Shown here piece by piece: positions 23,073 through 30,726 of a stretch of DNA of 35,236 nucleotides (within the stretch, counting starts at the first letter, position 1; each line of letters starts with the position of its first letter). The DNA is taken from positions 1-35,236 of the forward strand of contig NZ_BARG01000116.1 of NCBI RefSeq assembly GCF_000376565.1, given 5' to 3'. Made by a program: the position numbers and the translations under genes. This stretch comes from Streptomyces hokutonensis. Its GTDB lineage: Bacteria > Actinomycetota > Actinomycetes > Streptomycetales > Streptomycetaceae. The notes below the pieces were generated by a model. That model ran no database searches, was not told where the DNA came from, and saw nothing but the letters and a program-made list of their open reading frames with translations.

Positions 23073-23432
23073 ATGACCGCACAACATCTCGAATCCGACG
23101 GGCCCCTCGTCCCGCGCCCCGAGCGGACACCCGCCGCGCTGCGGGTCGCTCTGGCGCAGGTCGCTCCTCACCGGCTCGCCGAGATGGAGCGGCAGAAGGA
23201 CGAGGCCATCGCGCTCGCTTCGCGTACGGGCAGCCTCGGCCCGATCACGCAGTTCCTGAAGACCTGGGCCGTCGTGGTCGAGATCGCCAGAGATCAAGCT
23301 GCGGCTGCCCGGCTCCGGGCCGCCGAGTACACCGCCCAGACCCTCCAATCCGGCGACACCGCATGGCGTGCCGCCATGGACGAGATCCACACCCTGCACA
23401 CCACCGCCCAGGAGTCCCTGGACAGTGAGTGA
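23073..23432 (+). CDS. DUF6247-like protein (antitoxin-like)
   Basis: A 119-residue protein from ATG 23073 (MTAQHLESDG). The segment RTPAALRVALAQVAPHRLAEMERQKDEAIALASRTGSLGPITQFLKTWAVVVEIAR matches the pattern of DUF6247 proteins, which in Streptomyces usually precede a small toxin-like gene. The frame extends to an earlier ATG at 23043, which is less likely. It overlaps by a few bases a downstream frame that looks like a broken toxin partner, so this may be an orphan antitoxin. Confidence 0.7.
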   Translation: MTAQHLESDGPLVPRPERTPAALRVALAQVAPHRLAEMERQKDEAIALASRTGSLGPITQFLKTWAVVVEIARDQAAAARLRAAEYTAQTLQSGDTAWRAAMDEIHTLHTTAQESLDSE

Positions 23433-23603
23433 CTGGCGATGGGAGTACGTGCGGCAGAGGCGCTCTACCTGGACGGAACGACGTACCAGGGGCTGGGGGA
23501 TTTAGCGCAGACGGCCTACGTCCCTGGAGGGATGTTCCTTTTCCTGACCATCCCCAGAAGCGAATGCGTCTACATCCTCCAGGTCACCCCCTGGCCTGCC
23601 TGA
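23425..23603 (+). pseudogene. Frameshifted remnant of the DUF6247-partner toxin
   Basis: A GTG at 23425, overlapping the DUF6247 stop, opens VSDWRWEYVRQRRSTW, the typical start of the small toxin-like partner (DWRWEY), but this frame stops after about 25 codons. In another frame from ATG 23439 the rest of the protein continues: AEALYLDGTTYQGLG then AYVPGGMFLFLTIPRSE and VYILQVTPWPA, ending at 23603. Compared with the pattern I know from relatives, the middle segment is missing as well. This fits an internal deletion that also shifted the frame. The downstream frame contains a rare TTA codon (near 23500). Sequencing error or programmed frameshifting are alternatives. Confidence 0.65.
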
Positions 23604-23640
23604 TCTCCTTCGGCTCGTAGGCCCAATCGGGCAGGGCCCC

Positions 23641-25221
23641 TCACACGCCCCGCAACTCCCCCTTCACCACCTTCCCGCTCGCGTTCCGAGGCAGCTCCCC
23701 CACGAACTCCACCACCCTCGGCACCTTGTAGTTTGCCATCTCGCGCCGGGCCCAGGCGATCAGGTCGTCGCTCGTCAGGGTCGCCCCCGCCCGCCGCACC
23801 ACATACGCCTTGCCGACCTCCCCCAGCCGCGCGTCCGGTACGCCGATCACCGCCACGTCGGACACATCGGGGTGCAGCCCCAGCAGCTGCTCTATCTCCG
23901 CCGGGTACGCGTTGAAGCCGCCTACGATGAACATGTCCTTGATCCGGTCGGTGATGCGGAGGTTGCCGTCGGCGTCCAGGACGCCCACGTCACCGGTGCG
24001 CAGCCAGCCGTCCGCGTCCAGGACCTCCGCCGTCGCCGCCGGGTCCTCGTAGTAGCCGCGCATCACGTTGAAGCCGCGGACCAGCACCTCGCCCGGGGAG
24101 CCGACCGGCGCCTTCACGCGGACCTCCGTGCCCGGGATCGCCCGGCCCGACGTCGACGCGATGACCGACGGGTCGTCCCCGCGCCGGCACATGGTGACGA
24201 TGCCGCTGGCCTCCGAGAGGCCGTACGCCGTCAGGACAGTCCCCACGCCCAGTTCGCCCCGCAGCCGTTCCACCAGCCGCAACGGCACCACCGCCGCACC
24301 CGTGACCACGAGCCGGAGTGCGGAGAGGTCGTGGGCGTCCCTCGCCGGGTGGTCCAGCAGGGACTGGTGGAGGGTCGGCGGGCCGGGGAGGACCGACACC
24401 CGTTCCGCCGCGATGTTCGCCAGTACCGTGTCCACGCTGAACACCGGCTGCGGGATCATCGTCGCGCCCCGCATCAGACAGGCGATCACGCCCGCCTTGT
24501 AGCCGAAAGTGTGGAAGAGGGGGTTCACGATCAGATAGCGGTCGCCCTGCCGCAGCCCGGCCAGGTCGCTCCAGATCTCGTAGCCGCGGAGCGTCTGCGC
24601 GTGCGTGATCACCGCGCCCTTCGGGCGGCCAGTCGTGCCCGAGGTGAAGATGATGTCCGAGACCGTCGAACCGTCCAACTCCCTTGTCCGCGACCGTACT
24701 TCCTTCTCCCCGACCCCCTCCCCGCCCGCCAGGAAGTCCTTCCAGGTACGGAAGTCGGCCGGCGCGTCGTCGGCCAGCACCACGACCTGCTCCAGCGCCG
24801 GGAGTCCGGGCAGGGGACCACCCCCCGCCCCCTCCCCCGCCGCCCTTCGCAGTGACGCGACATACGACGTCCCCAGGAACGTCCCGGTCACGAACAGCAG
24901 CCGCGCCCCGCTGCCGCGCAGCACATACGCCGCCTCGGTCCCCTTGAAGCGCGTGTTCAGCGGCACCAGGACCGCGCCCGCCGACACCGCGCCGAGCGCC
25001 GAGACGATCCAGTCCAGCGAGTTCGGCGCCCAGATGCCGACCCGGTCGCCGACCTCGACGCCGGCGGCGAGACAGGCCGCCGCCGCGCGTTCCACCCGGG
25101 CGTCCAACTCGGCGTAAGAGATGCGCGTTCGGCCCTCGACCACCGCCTCGGCGTCCGCGTACCGTTCCGCGGCCGACCGGACCAGGCCCGGGATGCTGCC
25201 CCACTCCTCGTCTCCGCGCAT
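23641..25221 (-). CDS. FadD3-like acyl-CoA ligase (AMP-forming)
   Basis: A 526-residue ANL-superfamily enzyme that activates a carboxylic acid to its CoA thioester. Motifs: phosphate loop TSGTTGRPKG (residues 193-202), YGLSEASG, DGWLRTGDVG, RIKDMFIVGGFN and the C-terminal catalytic lysine NASGKVVKGEL (K517). The sequence is like FadD3-type ligases, known in mycobacteria for activating steroid ring C/D acids; that is a family resemblance, not proof of substrate. ATG 25219-25221 is preceded by GGGAGG. The frame upstream of it crosses the operators and is rejected. Divergent from the Ltp gene, with two operators between them. Confidence 0.92.
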   Translation of the reverse strand: MRGDEEWGSIPGLVRSAAERYADAEAVVEGRTRISYAELDARVERAAAACLAAGVEVGDRVGIWAPNSLDWIVSALGAVSAGAVLVPLNTRFKGTEAAYVLRGSGARLLFVTGTFLGTSYVASLRRAAGEGAGGGPLPGLPALEQVVVLADDAPADFRTWKDFLAGGEGVGEKEVRSRTRELDGSTVSDIIFTSGTTGRPKGAVITHAQTLRGYEIWSDLAGLRQGDRYLIVNPLFHTFGYKAGVIACLMRGATMIPQPVFSVDTVLANIAAERVSVLPGPPTLHQSLLDHPARDAHDLSALRLVVTGAAVVPLRLVERLRGELGVGTVLTAYGLSEASGIVTMCRRGDDPSVIASTSGRAIPGTEVRVKAPVGSPGEVLVRGFNVMRGYYEDPAATAEVLDADGWLRTGDVGVLDADGNLRITDRIKDMFIVGGFNAYPAEIEQLLGLHPDVSDVAVIGVPDARLGEVGKAYVVRRAGATLTSDDLIAWARREMANYKVPRVVEFVGELPRNASGKVVKGELRGV

Positions 25222-25245
25222 GAACGGCCTCCCTATTCCCGGTAG

Positions 25246-25260
25246 CTGACTGTCCGTCAG
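25246..25260. promoter_or_regulatory. Palindromic operator 5 (CoA ligase side)
   Basis: CTGACTGTCCGTCAG, 11 of 12 consensus half-site bases, centre 25253, 25 bases upstream of the ligase start. Confidence 0.75.
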
Positions 25261-25272
25261 ATTAGCTGTAGC

Positions 25273-25287
25273 CTGACGCCCTGTCAG
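25273..25287. promoter_or_regulatory. Palindromic operator 6 (Ltp side)
   Basis: CTGACGCCCTGTCAG, 11 of 12 consensus half-site bases, centre 25280, exactly 27 bp from operator 5 and 33 bases upstream of the Ltp ATG. The pair repeats the spacing seen at the LLM promoter. Confidence 0.75.
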
Positions 25288-25319
25288 CTGCCCCGGTGTC
25301 ACGCGGAGGTGCACGGAGA

Positions 25320-26483
25320 ATGGCCGGACAGCGCATGGCCGGACTGAAGGACGCGACCGCGATCGTCGGCATCGGACAGACCTCCTTCGCGAAGCAACTC
25401 CCCGAGGACGAACGGACCTTGGCCTGCCGTGCCGTACTCGCCGCCCTCGACGACGCGGGCATCGCCCCGGGCGAGGTCGACGCCCTCGCCTCCTACACGA
25501 TGGAGGAGACCGACGAGGTCGAGCTCGCGAAGGCGGTCGGCTTCGGGGACCTCACCTTCTTCAGCAAGATCGGGTACGGGGGCGGCGGTTCGTGCGCGAC
25601 CGTCGCGCATCTCGCCACCGCCATCGCCGCCGGACAGGCCACGGTGGGGGTCGCGTGGCGGTCACGGAAGCGGGGCAGCGGGGCGAGACCCTGGACCAAC
25701 ACGACCCGCCAACTCCCCACCCCGGCCCAGTGGACCCGCCCCTTCGGCCTCCTCCGGCCCGCCGACGAGATAGCCATGCTCACTCGCCGCTACATGTACG
25801 AGTACGGGGCGACCCGCGACCATCTCTTCAACGTCGCCCTCGCCTGCCGCAACCGCGCCAACCAGAACCCCGCCGCGATCATGTACGACCGCCCGCTCAC
25901 CCGCGAGATGTACATGACCTCCCGCTGGATCAGCGAACCCCTCTGCCTCTTCGACAACTGCCTTGAGACGGACGGGGCGTTGGCCTGTGTCGTCGTCTCG
26001 CGCGAGCGCGCCCGGGACTGCCGTCGCACCCCCGTCTACGTCCACTCCGCCGCCCAGGGCCTGCCCGCCCAGCACCACGGCATGGTCAACTACTGGAACG
26101 ACGACCCGCTCACCGGACCCGCCTGGACCGCCGCCCGACACCTGTGGAAACACGCCGACTTCACCCCGCAGGACGTCGATGTCGCCCAGATCTACGACGC
26201 GTTCACCGCCCTCGTCCCGCTCTCCCTGGAGGGCTACGGCTTCTGCGGGAGGGGGGAAGGCGGCGCCTTCACGGAGGGCGGAGCGCTCGAAATCGGCGGC
26301 CAACTCCCCCTCAACACCAGCGGCGGCGGGCTCTCCGAGGCCTACGTCCACGGCTTCAACCTGATCAACGAGGGCGTACGGCAGTTGCGCGGCACCAGCA
26401 CCGCCCAGGTCCCGGACGCCGCCACCTGCCTGGTCACGGCGGGCGAGGGCGTCCCCACCTCCGCCCTGCTACTGAGGAGTTGA
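25320..26483 (+). CDS. Thiolase-fold lipid-transfer protein (probable acyl-CoA retro-aldolase subunit)
   Basis: A 387-residue protein of the SCP2-thiolase/Ltp family (DATAIVGIGQTSFAKQLPEDERTL at the start; QIYDAFTALVPLSLEGYGFCGRGEGGAF and NTSGGGLSEAYVHGFNLINEGVRQLRG at the end). The loop that carries the nucleophilic Cys in true thiolases reads GYGGGGSCAT here; the aligned position appears to be Gly, and the GHP motif is replaced by SEAYVHG. Ltp proteins of this kind pair with DUF35 proteins to cleave beta-hydroxyacyl-CoA by retro-aldol reaction, as in steroid side-chain removal (Ltp2-ChsH2). A DUF35 gene follows 5 bases downstream. ATG 25320 has GGAGG ten bases before it; GTG 25296 and ATG 25335 are possible. 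Confidence 0.9.
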   Translation: MAGQRMAGLKDATAIVGIGQTSFAKQLPEDERTLACRAVLAALDDAGIAPGEVDALASYTMEETDEVELAKAVGFGDLTFFSKIGYGGGGSCATVAHLATAIAAGQATVGVAWRSRKRGSGARPWTNTTRQLPTPAQWTRPFGLLRPADEIAMLTRRYMYEYGATRDHLFNVALACRNRANQNPAAIMYDRPLTREMYMTSRWISEPLCLFDNCLETDGALACVVVSRERARDCRRTPVYVHSAAQGLPAQHHGMVNYWNDDPLTGPAWTAARHLWKHADFTPQDVDVAQIYDAFTALVPLSLEGYGFCGRGEGGAFTEGGALEIGGQLPLNTSGGGLSEAYVHGFNLINEGVRQLRGTSTAQVPDAATCLVTAGEGVPTSALLLRS

Positions 26484-26488
26484 GCGCC

Positions 26489-26905
26489 ATGCTCTCCCCC
26501 GTCACCGACACCGACGGCGCCCCCTTCTGGCAGTACGCCCGCCAAGGCCAACTCCGCGTCCAGACCTGCGCCGACTGCGACGAAACCCGCTTCCCGCCCC
26601 GCCCCTGCTGCCCCCACTGCCAGTCCTTCGCGAGCGAGTGGCGGCAGGTGAGCGGGAGGGGGCGGGTGTGGTCGTACGTCTTCCCGCATCCGCCGCTGCT
26701 GCCCGACTACGCCGCCGTCGCGCCGTACAACGTGATCGTCGTCGAACTGGTCGACGCGCCGCGGATCCGGCTGGTCGGGAACCTGGTCAGCGAGGCCGGG
26801 GCCGCGCTCAACTCCCTCTCGCCCAGCCGGATTCGGATCGAGGCTCGGGTGCAGGTCGTGTTCGACGCGGACGGGCTTCCGCAGTGGGTTCTGGAGCGGC
26901 CATGA
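26489..26905 (+). CDS. DUF35 OB-fold zinc-ribbon protein (ChsH2-like partner of Ltp)
   Basis: A 138-residue protein with an N-terminal rubredoxin-like zinc ribbon (CADCDETRFPPRPCCPHC, C-x2-C...C-x2-C) followed by a DUF35 OB-fold (GRGRVWSYVFPHPP, APYNVIVVELVDAPRIRLVGNLV). DUF35 proteins are needed for the activity or stability of Ltp-type thiolase-fold aldolases and can bind acyl-CoA. The ATG is 5 bases beyond the Ltp stop, with GAGGAG inside the Ltp 3' end; its own stop overlaps the crotonase start as ATGA. The arrangement is strong evidence for an Ltp-DUF35 complex. Confidence 0.93.
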   Translation: MLSPVTDTDGAPFWQYARQGQLRVQTCADCDETRFPPRPCCPHCQSFASEWRQVSGRGRVWSYVFPHPPLLPDYAAVAPYNVIVVELVDAPRIRLVGNLVSEAGAALNSLSPSRIRIEARVQVVFDADGLPQWVLERP

Positions 26906-27672
26906 CGCTGCGGATCGCCGCCGACAAGGACACCGGGGTCGCCGTCGTCACCCTCGACCGGCCGCACAAGCTGAACGCCGTCGACCTCGCTACCGCCTCC
27001 GAACTGGCCTCCGTATGGCGGGAGTTGCGTTTCGACGACACCGTACGGGCCGTTGTTCTCACCGGAGCCGGAGAGCGCGCCTTCTGTACCGGACTCGACC
27101 GGGACGCGGTCGTGCCGCAGCCCAACTCGCCCTATATGCAGGACGATCCGCTGCTCAACATCGGGCCGAAGGCCAACGACCTGTGGAAGCCGGTGATCTC
27201 CGCCGTGTCCGGGATGGCCTGCGGCGGGGCCTTCTATCTGCTGGGCGAGAGCGAGTTCGTCGTCGCCGATCCGACCGCCGTGTTCTTCGACCCGCACACC
27301 ACCTACGGCATGGTCAGCGCGTACGAGTCGGTGCTGATGGCGCACCGGATGCCGTACGGCGAGGTGGCGCGGATGATGCTCATGGGGACGGCGGAACGGA
27401 TCTCCGCGCAGCGGGCGTACGACATCGGGCTCGTGTCCGAACTCGCCCCTGCCGGTGGAGTGTTGGAGGCCGCCGTGGCCTGCGCGACCGTCATCGCCGG
27501 GTATCCGACCGAGGGTGTCCAGGGCACCGTACGGGCGCTGTGGGCGGCGAAGGAGGCGGCGCGGGCGCAGGCCTATGCGCAGGCGCCGCCGCTGATCGCA
27601 CTCGGGAATCTGCCCGGCGAACGGCAGGCGGAGTTGTTCGCCGGGCGGCAGCAGGAGTACCGGCTGCGCTAG
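26902..27672 (+). CDS. Enoyl-CoA hydratase/isomerase (crotonase) family protein
   Basis: A 256-residue crotonase-fold protein: VVTLDRPHKLNAVDLATASEL, VVLTGAGERAFCTGLD (first oxyanion element) and SGMACGGAFYLLGESEFVVADPTAVFFDPHTTYGM (second). The two glutamates used by true enoyl-CoA hydratases (in GGGCE and in the LPE-type loop) are not seen; Tyr and His stand near those positions, so hydration is doubtful and another crotonase reaction (isomerisation, C-C cleavage, hydrolysis) is possible. The start is fixed by ATGA overlap with the DUF35 gene. Third gene of the Ltp operon; its stop overlaps the convergent gene by 4 bases. Confidence 0.88.
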   Translation: MTLRIAADKDTGVAVVTLDRPHKLNAVDLATASELASVWRELRFDDTVRAVVLTGAGERAFCTGLDRDAVVPQPNSPYMQDDPLLNIGPKANDLWKPVISAVSGMACGGAFYLLGESEFVVADPTAVFFDPHTTYGMVSAYESVLMAHRMPYGEVARMMLMGTAERISAQRAYDIGLVSELAPAGGVLEAAVACATVIAGYPTEGVQGTVRALWAAKEAARAQAYAQAPPLIALGNLPGERQAELFAGRQQEYRLR

Positions 27673-28169
27673 GACATGACGTCGGCCTCTTGGTCAACCC
27701 GGCAGTGGTCGACCGAGGTTGAGCTGTCACGCACGGCAACGCGGACCGTCGCCCTGCCCTTGGCCGGGACCTTGACGTCCGCGAAGTCGAAGTCGACCTC
27801 GCTGTCCTGCGCGTCCAGGAACGTGACGTTGACGGAGAAAGTGACCTTGCGGTCGTTCGGGTTGCTGACCTCGACCGTCGCGTACCGCTTCGTCGCCGTC
27901 GCGCAGCTCACCAGCTTCGCCGTACCGTCCAGCAGGCTGCTGGTGCCGCTACCCGAGGAGGCCGTAGAGCCGGGCGTGGAACGGTAGTTGGAGGACCGCC
28001 GGTTCGTCGACGTGTCGTGGTCCTGGCTCGAACTGCTGCACCCGCCCCCACCGCCGCCGCTCCGGTGCCGGCTGCCGCTGTGGTGCCGTCCGGTGGAGAA
28101 GCCGGTGAGGGTGAGAACCGTCAGTGCCAGTACCGCCGTGAGTTTGAGCCTGCGCCCCCGCGTTTGCAT
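27669..28169 (-). CDS. Small secreted protein, low-complexity linker and C-terminal beta domain
   Basis: A 166-residue protein: signal peptide (RRLKLTAVLALTVLTLTGFS), a 50-residue Gly/Ser/Arg/Thr-rich linker including HRSGGGGGGCSSSS, and a C-terminal domain of about 80 residues (LVSCATATKRYATVEVSNPNDRKVTFSVNVTFLD...VKVPAKGRATVRVAV) that looks like an FxLYD-type immunoglobulin-like beta sandwich with two cysteines (SCAT and DHCR). It is probably extracellular or cell-wall associated. I do not know its role. ATG start at 28167-28169. Lies directly downstream of the afsK gene on the same strand (32-base gap). Confidence 0.78.
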   Translation of the reverse strand: MQTRGRRLKLTAVLALTVLTLTGFSTGRHHSGSRHRSGGGGGGCSSSSQDHDTSTNRRSSNYRSTPGSTASSGSGTSSLLDGTAKLVSCATATKRYATVEVSNPNDRKVTFSVNVTFLDAQDSEVDFDFADVKVPAKGRATVRVAVRDSSTSVDHCRVDQEADVMS

Positions 28170-28201
28170 CCGCTCATGGTATCGGCCTCAACGGGCCCCG
28201 C

Positions 28202-30547
28202 TCACGCGGTCCTTGCGGTGCCCGTCCCCTTCTCGGCGTCGAGGGCGTAGACGCAGCGGTCCTTGCTGCACGCGTACACGACGCCGTCCCGGACGACGGG
28301 CGCCCCGGTGATCTCGCCGCCGGTGGCGAGCTTCCAGCGGAGCCGGCCGTCGTCGGCCTTGAGGGTGTAGAGGAGGTGGTCGGTGGAGCCGAAGTGGATC
28401 CGGCCCTCGGCGACGGCGGGGGCGCCCACGATGTCGCCGCCCGCCTGGAAGCGCCATTTGGGGGTGCCGGTGACCGCGTCGAGCGTGTAGAGGCCCTTGC
28501 CGCTGCCGACGTGGACGTGTCCGGCGGCGACGAGGACGGGTTCGATGGAGGCGCGCGGTTCGGTCGCGATGCGCCAGCGGTCGCGGCCGTCGGCGGCGTC
28601 GAGGGCGTAGACCGTGCCGAGGTAGTCGGCGAGGTAGATGCCGCCGCCGGTGACCGCGGGGCCGGGGGCGAAGGTCGGGGCGCAGAGGAAGACCGCGGGG
28701 GCCTCGAAGTGCCAGCGGACCCGGCCGCTCGCCACCTCGACGGACAGGACGCGGGTGCCGGCGGCGACGTAGACGTGACCGTCCGGGGCGGCGGTGACCC
28801 GTACGGGTACACCCCCGCAGGAGGCCGCGTCGCCGATCGGGTACGACCAGCGCTCCTCGCCCGTCCGGGCGTCGAGGGCGCGCAGCCGGGCGTCCTGCCA
28901 CACGTAGACCGTGCCGTCGTGCAGCGCGGGGCCGGCCTCCGGGGACTCGAAGTCGGTCTGCGCGCCGGTCAGCTGCCACAGCTGCTGCCCGGTGGCCGCC
29001 TCCCAGGCCTGCACTCCGCCGCCGCGCGTGCCGGTGACGACGGTGCCTCGGTCGGCCTTGAGGGAGTACACCCAGGCCTCGGTGGACAGCCGCCACAGGT
29101 CACCGCCCTCGCGGGCGTCCAGGGCGAAGAGGGTGGGGCCGTCCGAGGCGTGGATACGGCCGTCCGCGACCGCCATCGACCACGCGACGTCCCTGGTCTT
29201 GAAGGAGCGGCGGCCGGTCTGCACGTCGAGGGCGTGCACCTCGAAGGAGGTGACGTAGACGAGGTCGCCGGCGACGGTCGGGGTGCCCCAGACGTCGTTC
29301 GACATGCGGAAGCGCCAGGGGCGCCAGCCGGAGGCGGTCTCCGGGGGCAGCGGCGGCGGTGCGGGTACGGCGGGTCCTACGGCGGCGTCGGTGCCGTTGA
29401 CGCCGGGCCGGGGCCGGGACCAGGAGGCGACGAGGCCGGCCTCCGGAGGGGGTGCCTTCACGGCGGCGGCGCGGGCGTCGGCGACCCGGGGGCCGGGGCC
29501 GATCGGCACGGGGGCGCCGGCCAGCCGTACGGGCCCGGTGTCGGGGGCGCCGACCGGGACGGGCACGACGGGGTCGTGGGAGGGCGGCGGCGGTACGGCG
29601 GCGCGGCCGCCGCCGCTGCGGCCCGCGGTGGGCGTCGGTTTCACGGGCGGGCGGCCGCCGCGCCGGGTCTCGATCAGGGTCACCGCGCGCTCGGGCAGCC
29701 AGGCCGAGGCCGTACCGCTGTCGTCGGAGCCGGAGCCGAAGAGGTGGGGGGCGAGCTGGGCCTGGAGGTCGGCCGGATTCGGGCGGCCGGTGGCCTCCAT
29801 CTGCATACAGGACTCGATGAGGGGGCGCAGTTCGTCCGGGAGGCCGGTGAGGTCGGGGCCCTCGCGCAGCAGCATGAAGACGGTCTCGACCGGGTTGGCG
29901 CCGTGGAACGGGGGGTGTCCGGTGGCGGCGAACACGAGCATCGAGCCGAGCGAGAACACGTCGCTCGCGCCGGTGACGCTCCGGGAGTCCTTGGCCTGCT
30001 CGGGGGACATGTAGGCAGGGGTGCCCACCGCCACGTTCGTCATCGTCAAACGGGTGTTCGACACACCGGAGGCGATACCGAAGTCGATGACCCGCGGCCC
30101 GTCCTCGACCACGAGCACATTGGACGGTTTGAGGTCACGGTGGACGAGACCCGCCCCGTGAATGGACTGCAGCGCCTCCGCGACCCCCGCCGCGAGCCAG
30201 CGCACCGCCTGGGCCGGCATCGGCCCGCACTCGTTCACTATCTCTTCGAGGGAGGGCGCGGGAACGTACGCGGTGGCCAGCCACGGCACGGCGGCGCGCG
30301 CGTCGGCGTCGACCACGGCCGCCGTGTAGAAACCGGAGACCGCGCGGGCGGCCTCCACCTCGCGCGAGAAGCGGACGCGGAACAGCTGGTCCTCGGCGAG
30401 CTCCGTCCGTACGGTCTTGATCGCCACGCGCCGGCCGGACGCCGAACGCGCGAGATAGACCAGCCCCATGCCGCCGGCGCCCAGCCGTCCCAGCACCTCG
30501 AACGGCCCGATCCGCCGCGGATCGTGCTGCGTCAGCTGATCCACCAC
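28202..30547 (-). CDS. afsK: AfsK-type serine/threonine protein kinase with PQQ-repeat propeller
   Basis: A 781-residue kinase. The N-terminal Hanks-type domain (about 16-275) has GRLGAGGMG, VAIK (K44), HRDLKPSN (D138), DFG (155-157) and the activation loop TRLTMTNVAVGTPAYMSPE. With a GTG start at 30545-30547 the loop threonine is T168, the residue reported as the autophosphorylation site of S. coelicolor AfsK, which supports this start over the earlier one at 30586. A Pro/Gly-rich linker (about 300-395) leads to repeated GTVYVW, GRVRWHF, VYALDAADGRDRW blades of a PQQ-like beta-propeller, the likely sensor. In S. coelicolor AfsK phosphorylates AfsR and DivIVA. AGGTGG lies 7 bases before the start. 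Confidence 0.94.
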   Translation of the reverse strand: MVDQLTQHDPRRIGPFEVLGRLGAGGMGLVYLARSASGRRVAIKTVRTELAEDQLFRVRFSREVEAARAVSGFYTAAVVDADARAAVPWLATAYVPAPSLEEIVNECGPMPAQAVRWLAAGVAEALQSIHGAGLVHRDLKPSNVLVVEDGPRVIDFGIASGVSNTRLTMTNVAVGTPAYMSPEQAKDSRSVTGASDVFSLGSMLVFAATGHPPFHGANPVETVFMLLREGPDLTGLPDELRPLIESCMQMEATGRPNPADLQAQLAPHLFGSGSDDSGTASAWLPERAVTLIETRRGGRPPVKPTPTAGRSGGGRAAVPPPPSHDPVVPVPVGAPDTGPVRLAGAPVPIGPGPRVADARAAAVKAPPPEAGLVASWSRPRPGVNGTDAAVGPAVPAPPPLPPETASGWRPWRFRMSNDVWGTPTVAGDLVYVTSFEVHALDVQTGRRSFKTRDVAWSMAVADGRIHASDGPTLFALDAREGGDLWRLSTEAWVYSLKADRGTVVTGTRGGGVQAWEAATGQQLWQLTGAQTDFESPEAGPALHDGTVYVWQDARLRALDARTGEERWSYPIGDAASCGGVPVRVTAAPDGHVYVAAGTRVLSVEVASGRVRWHFEAPAVFLCAPTFAPGPAVTGGGIYLADYLGTVYALDAADGRDRWRIATEPRASIEPVLVAAGHVHVGSGKGLYTLDAVTGTPKWRFQAGGDIVGAPAVAEGRIHFGSTDHLLYTLKADDGRLRWKLATGGEITGAPVVRDGVVYACSKDRCVYALDAEKGTGTARTA

Positions 30548-30726
30548 TTGCCTGCCACCTCCCCGTACGGGCCACGCCACCCACATATGTACGCGACCCC
30601 GTGCAGCGTCTCACCACCGCACCGCCATGGCGGCACGCACCCTGATTCTTCCTGGCCGGGCCACAGGTTGCGAACCCGGCGACTAATCGGGGTGTCTCGG
30701 CATATCTCCGGACAAACGTCCAGGTG

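Noticed and set aside
23429..23620. A 63-codon frame after the DUF6247 gene
   Set aside because: Translation has no resemblance to any family, whereas the two other frames together give the toxin remnant.
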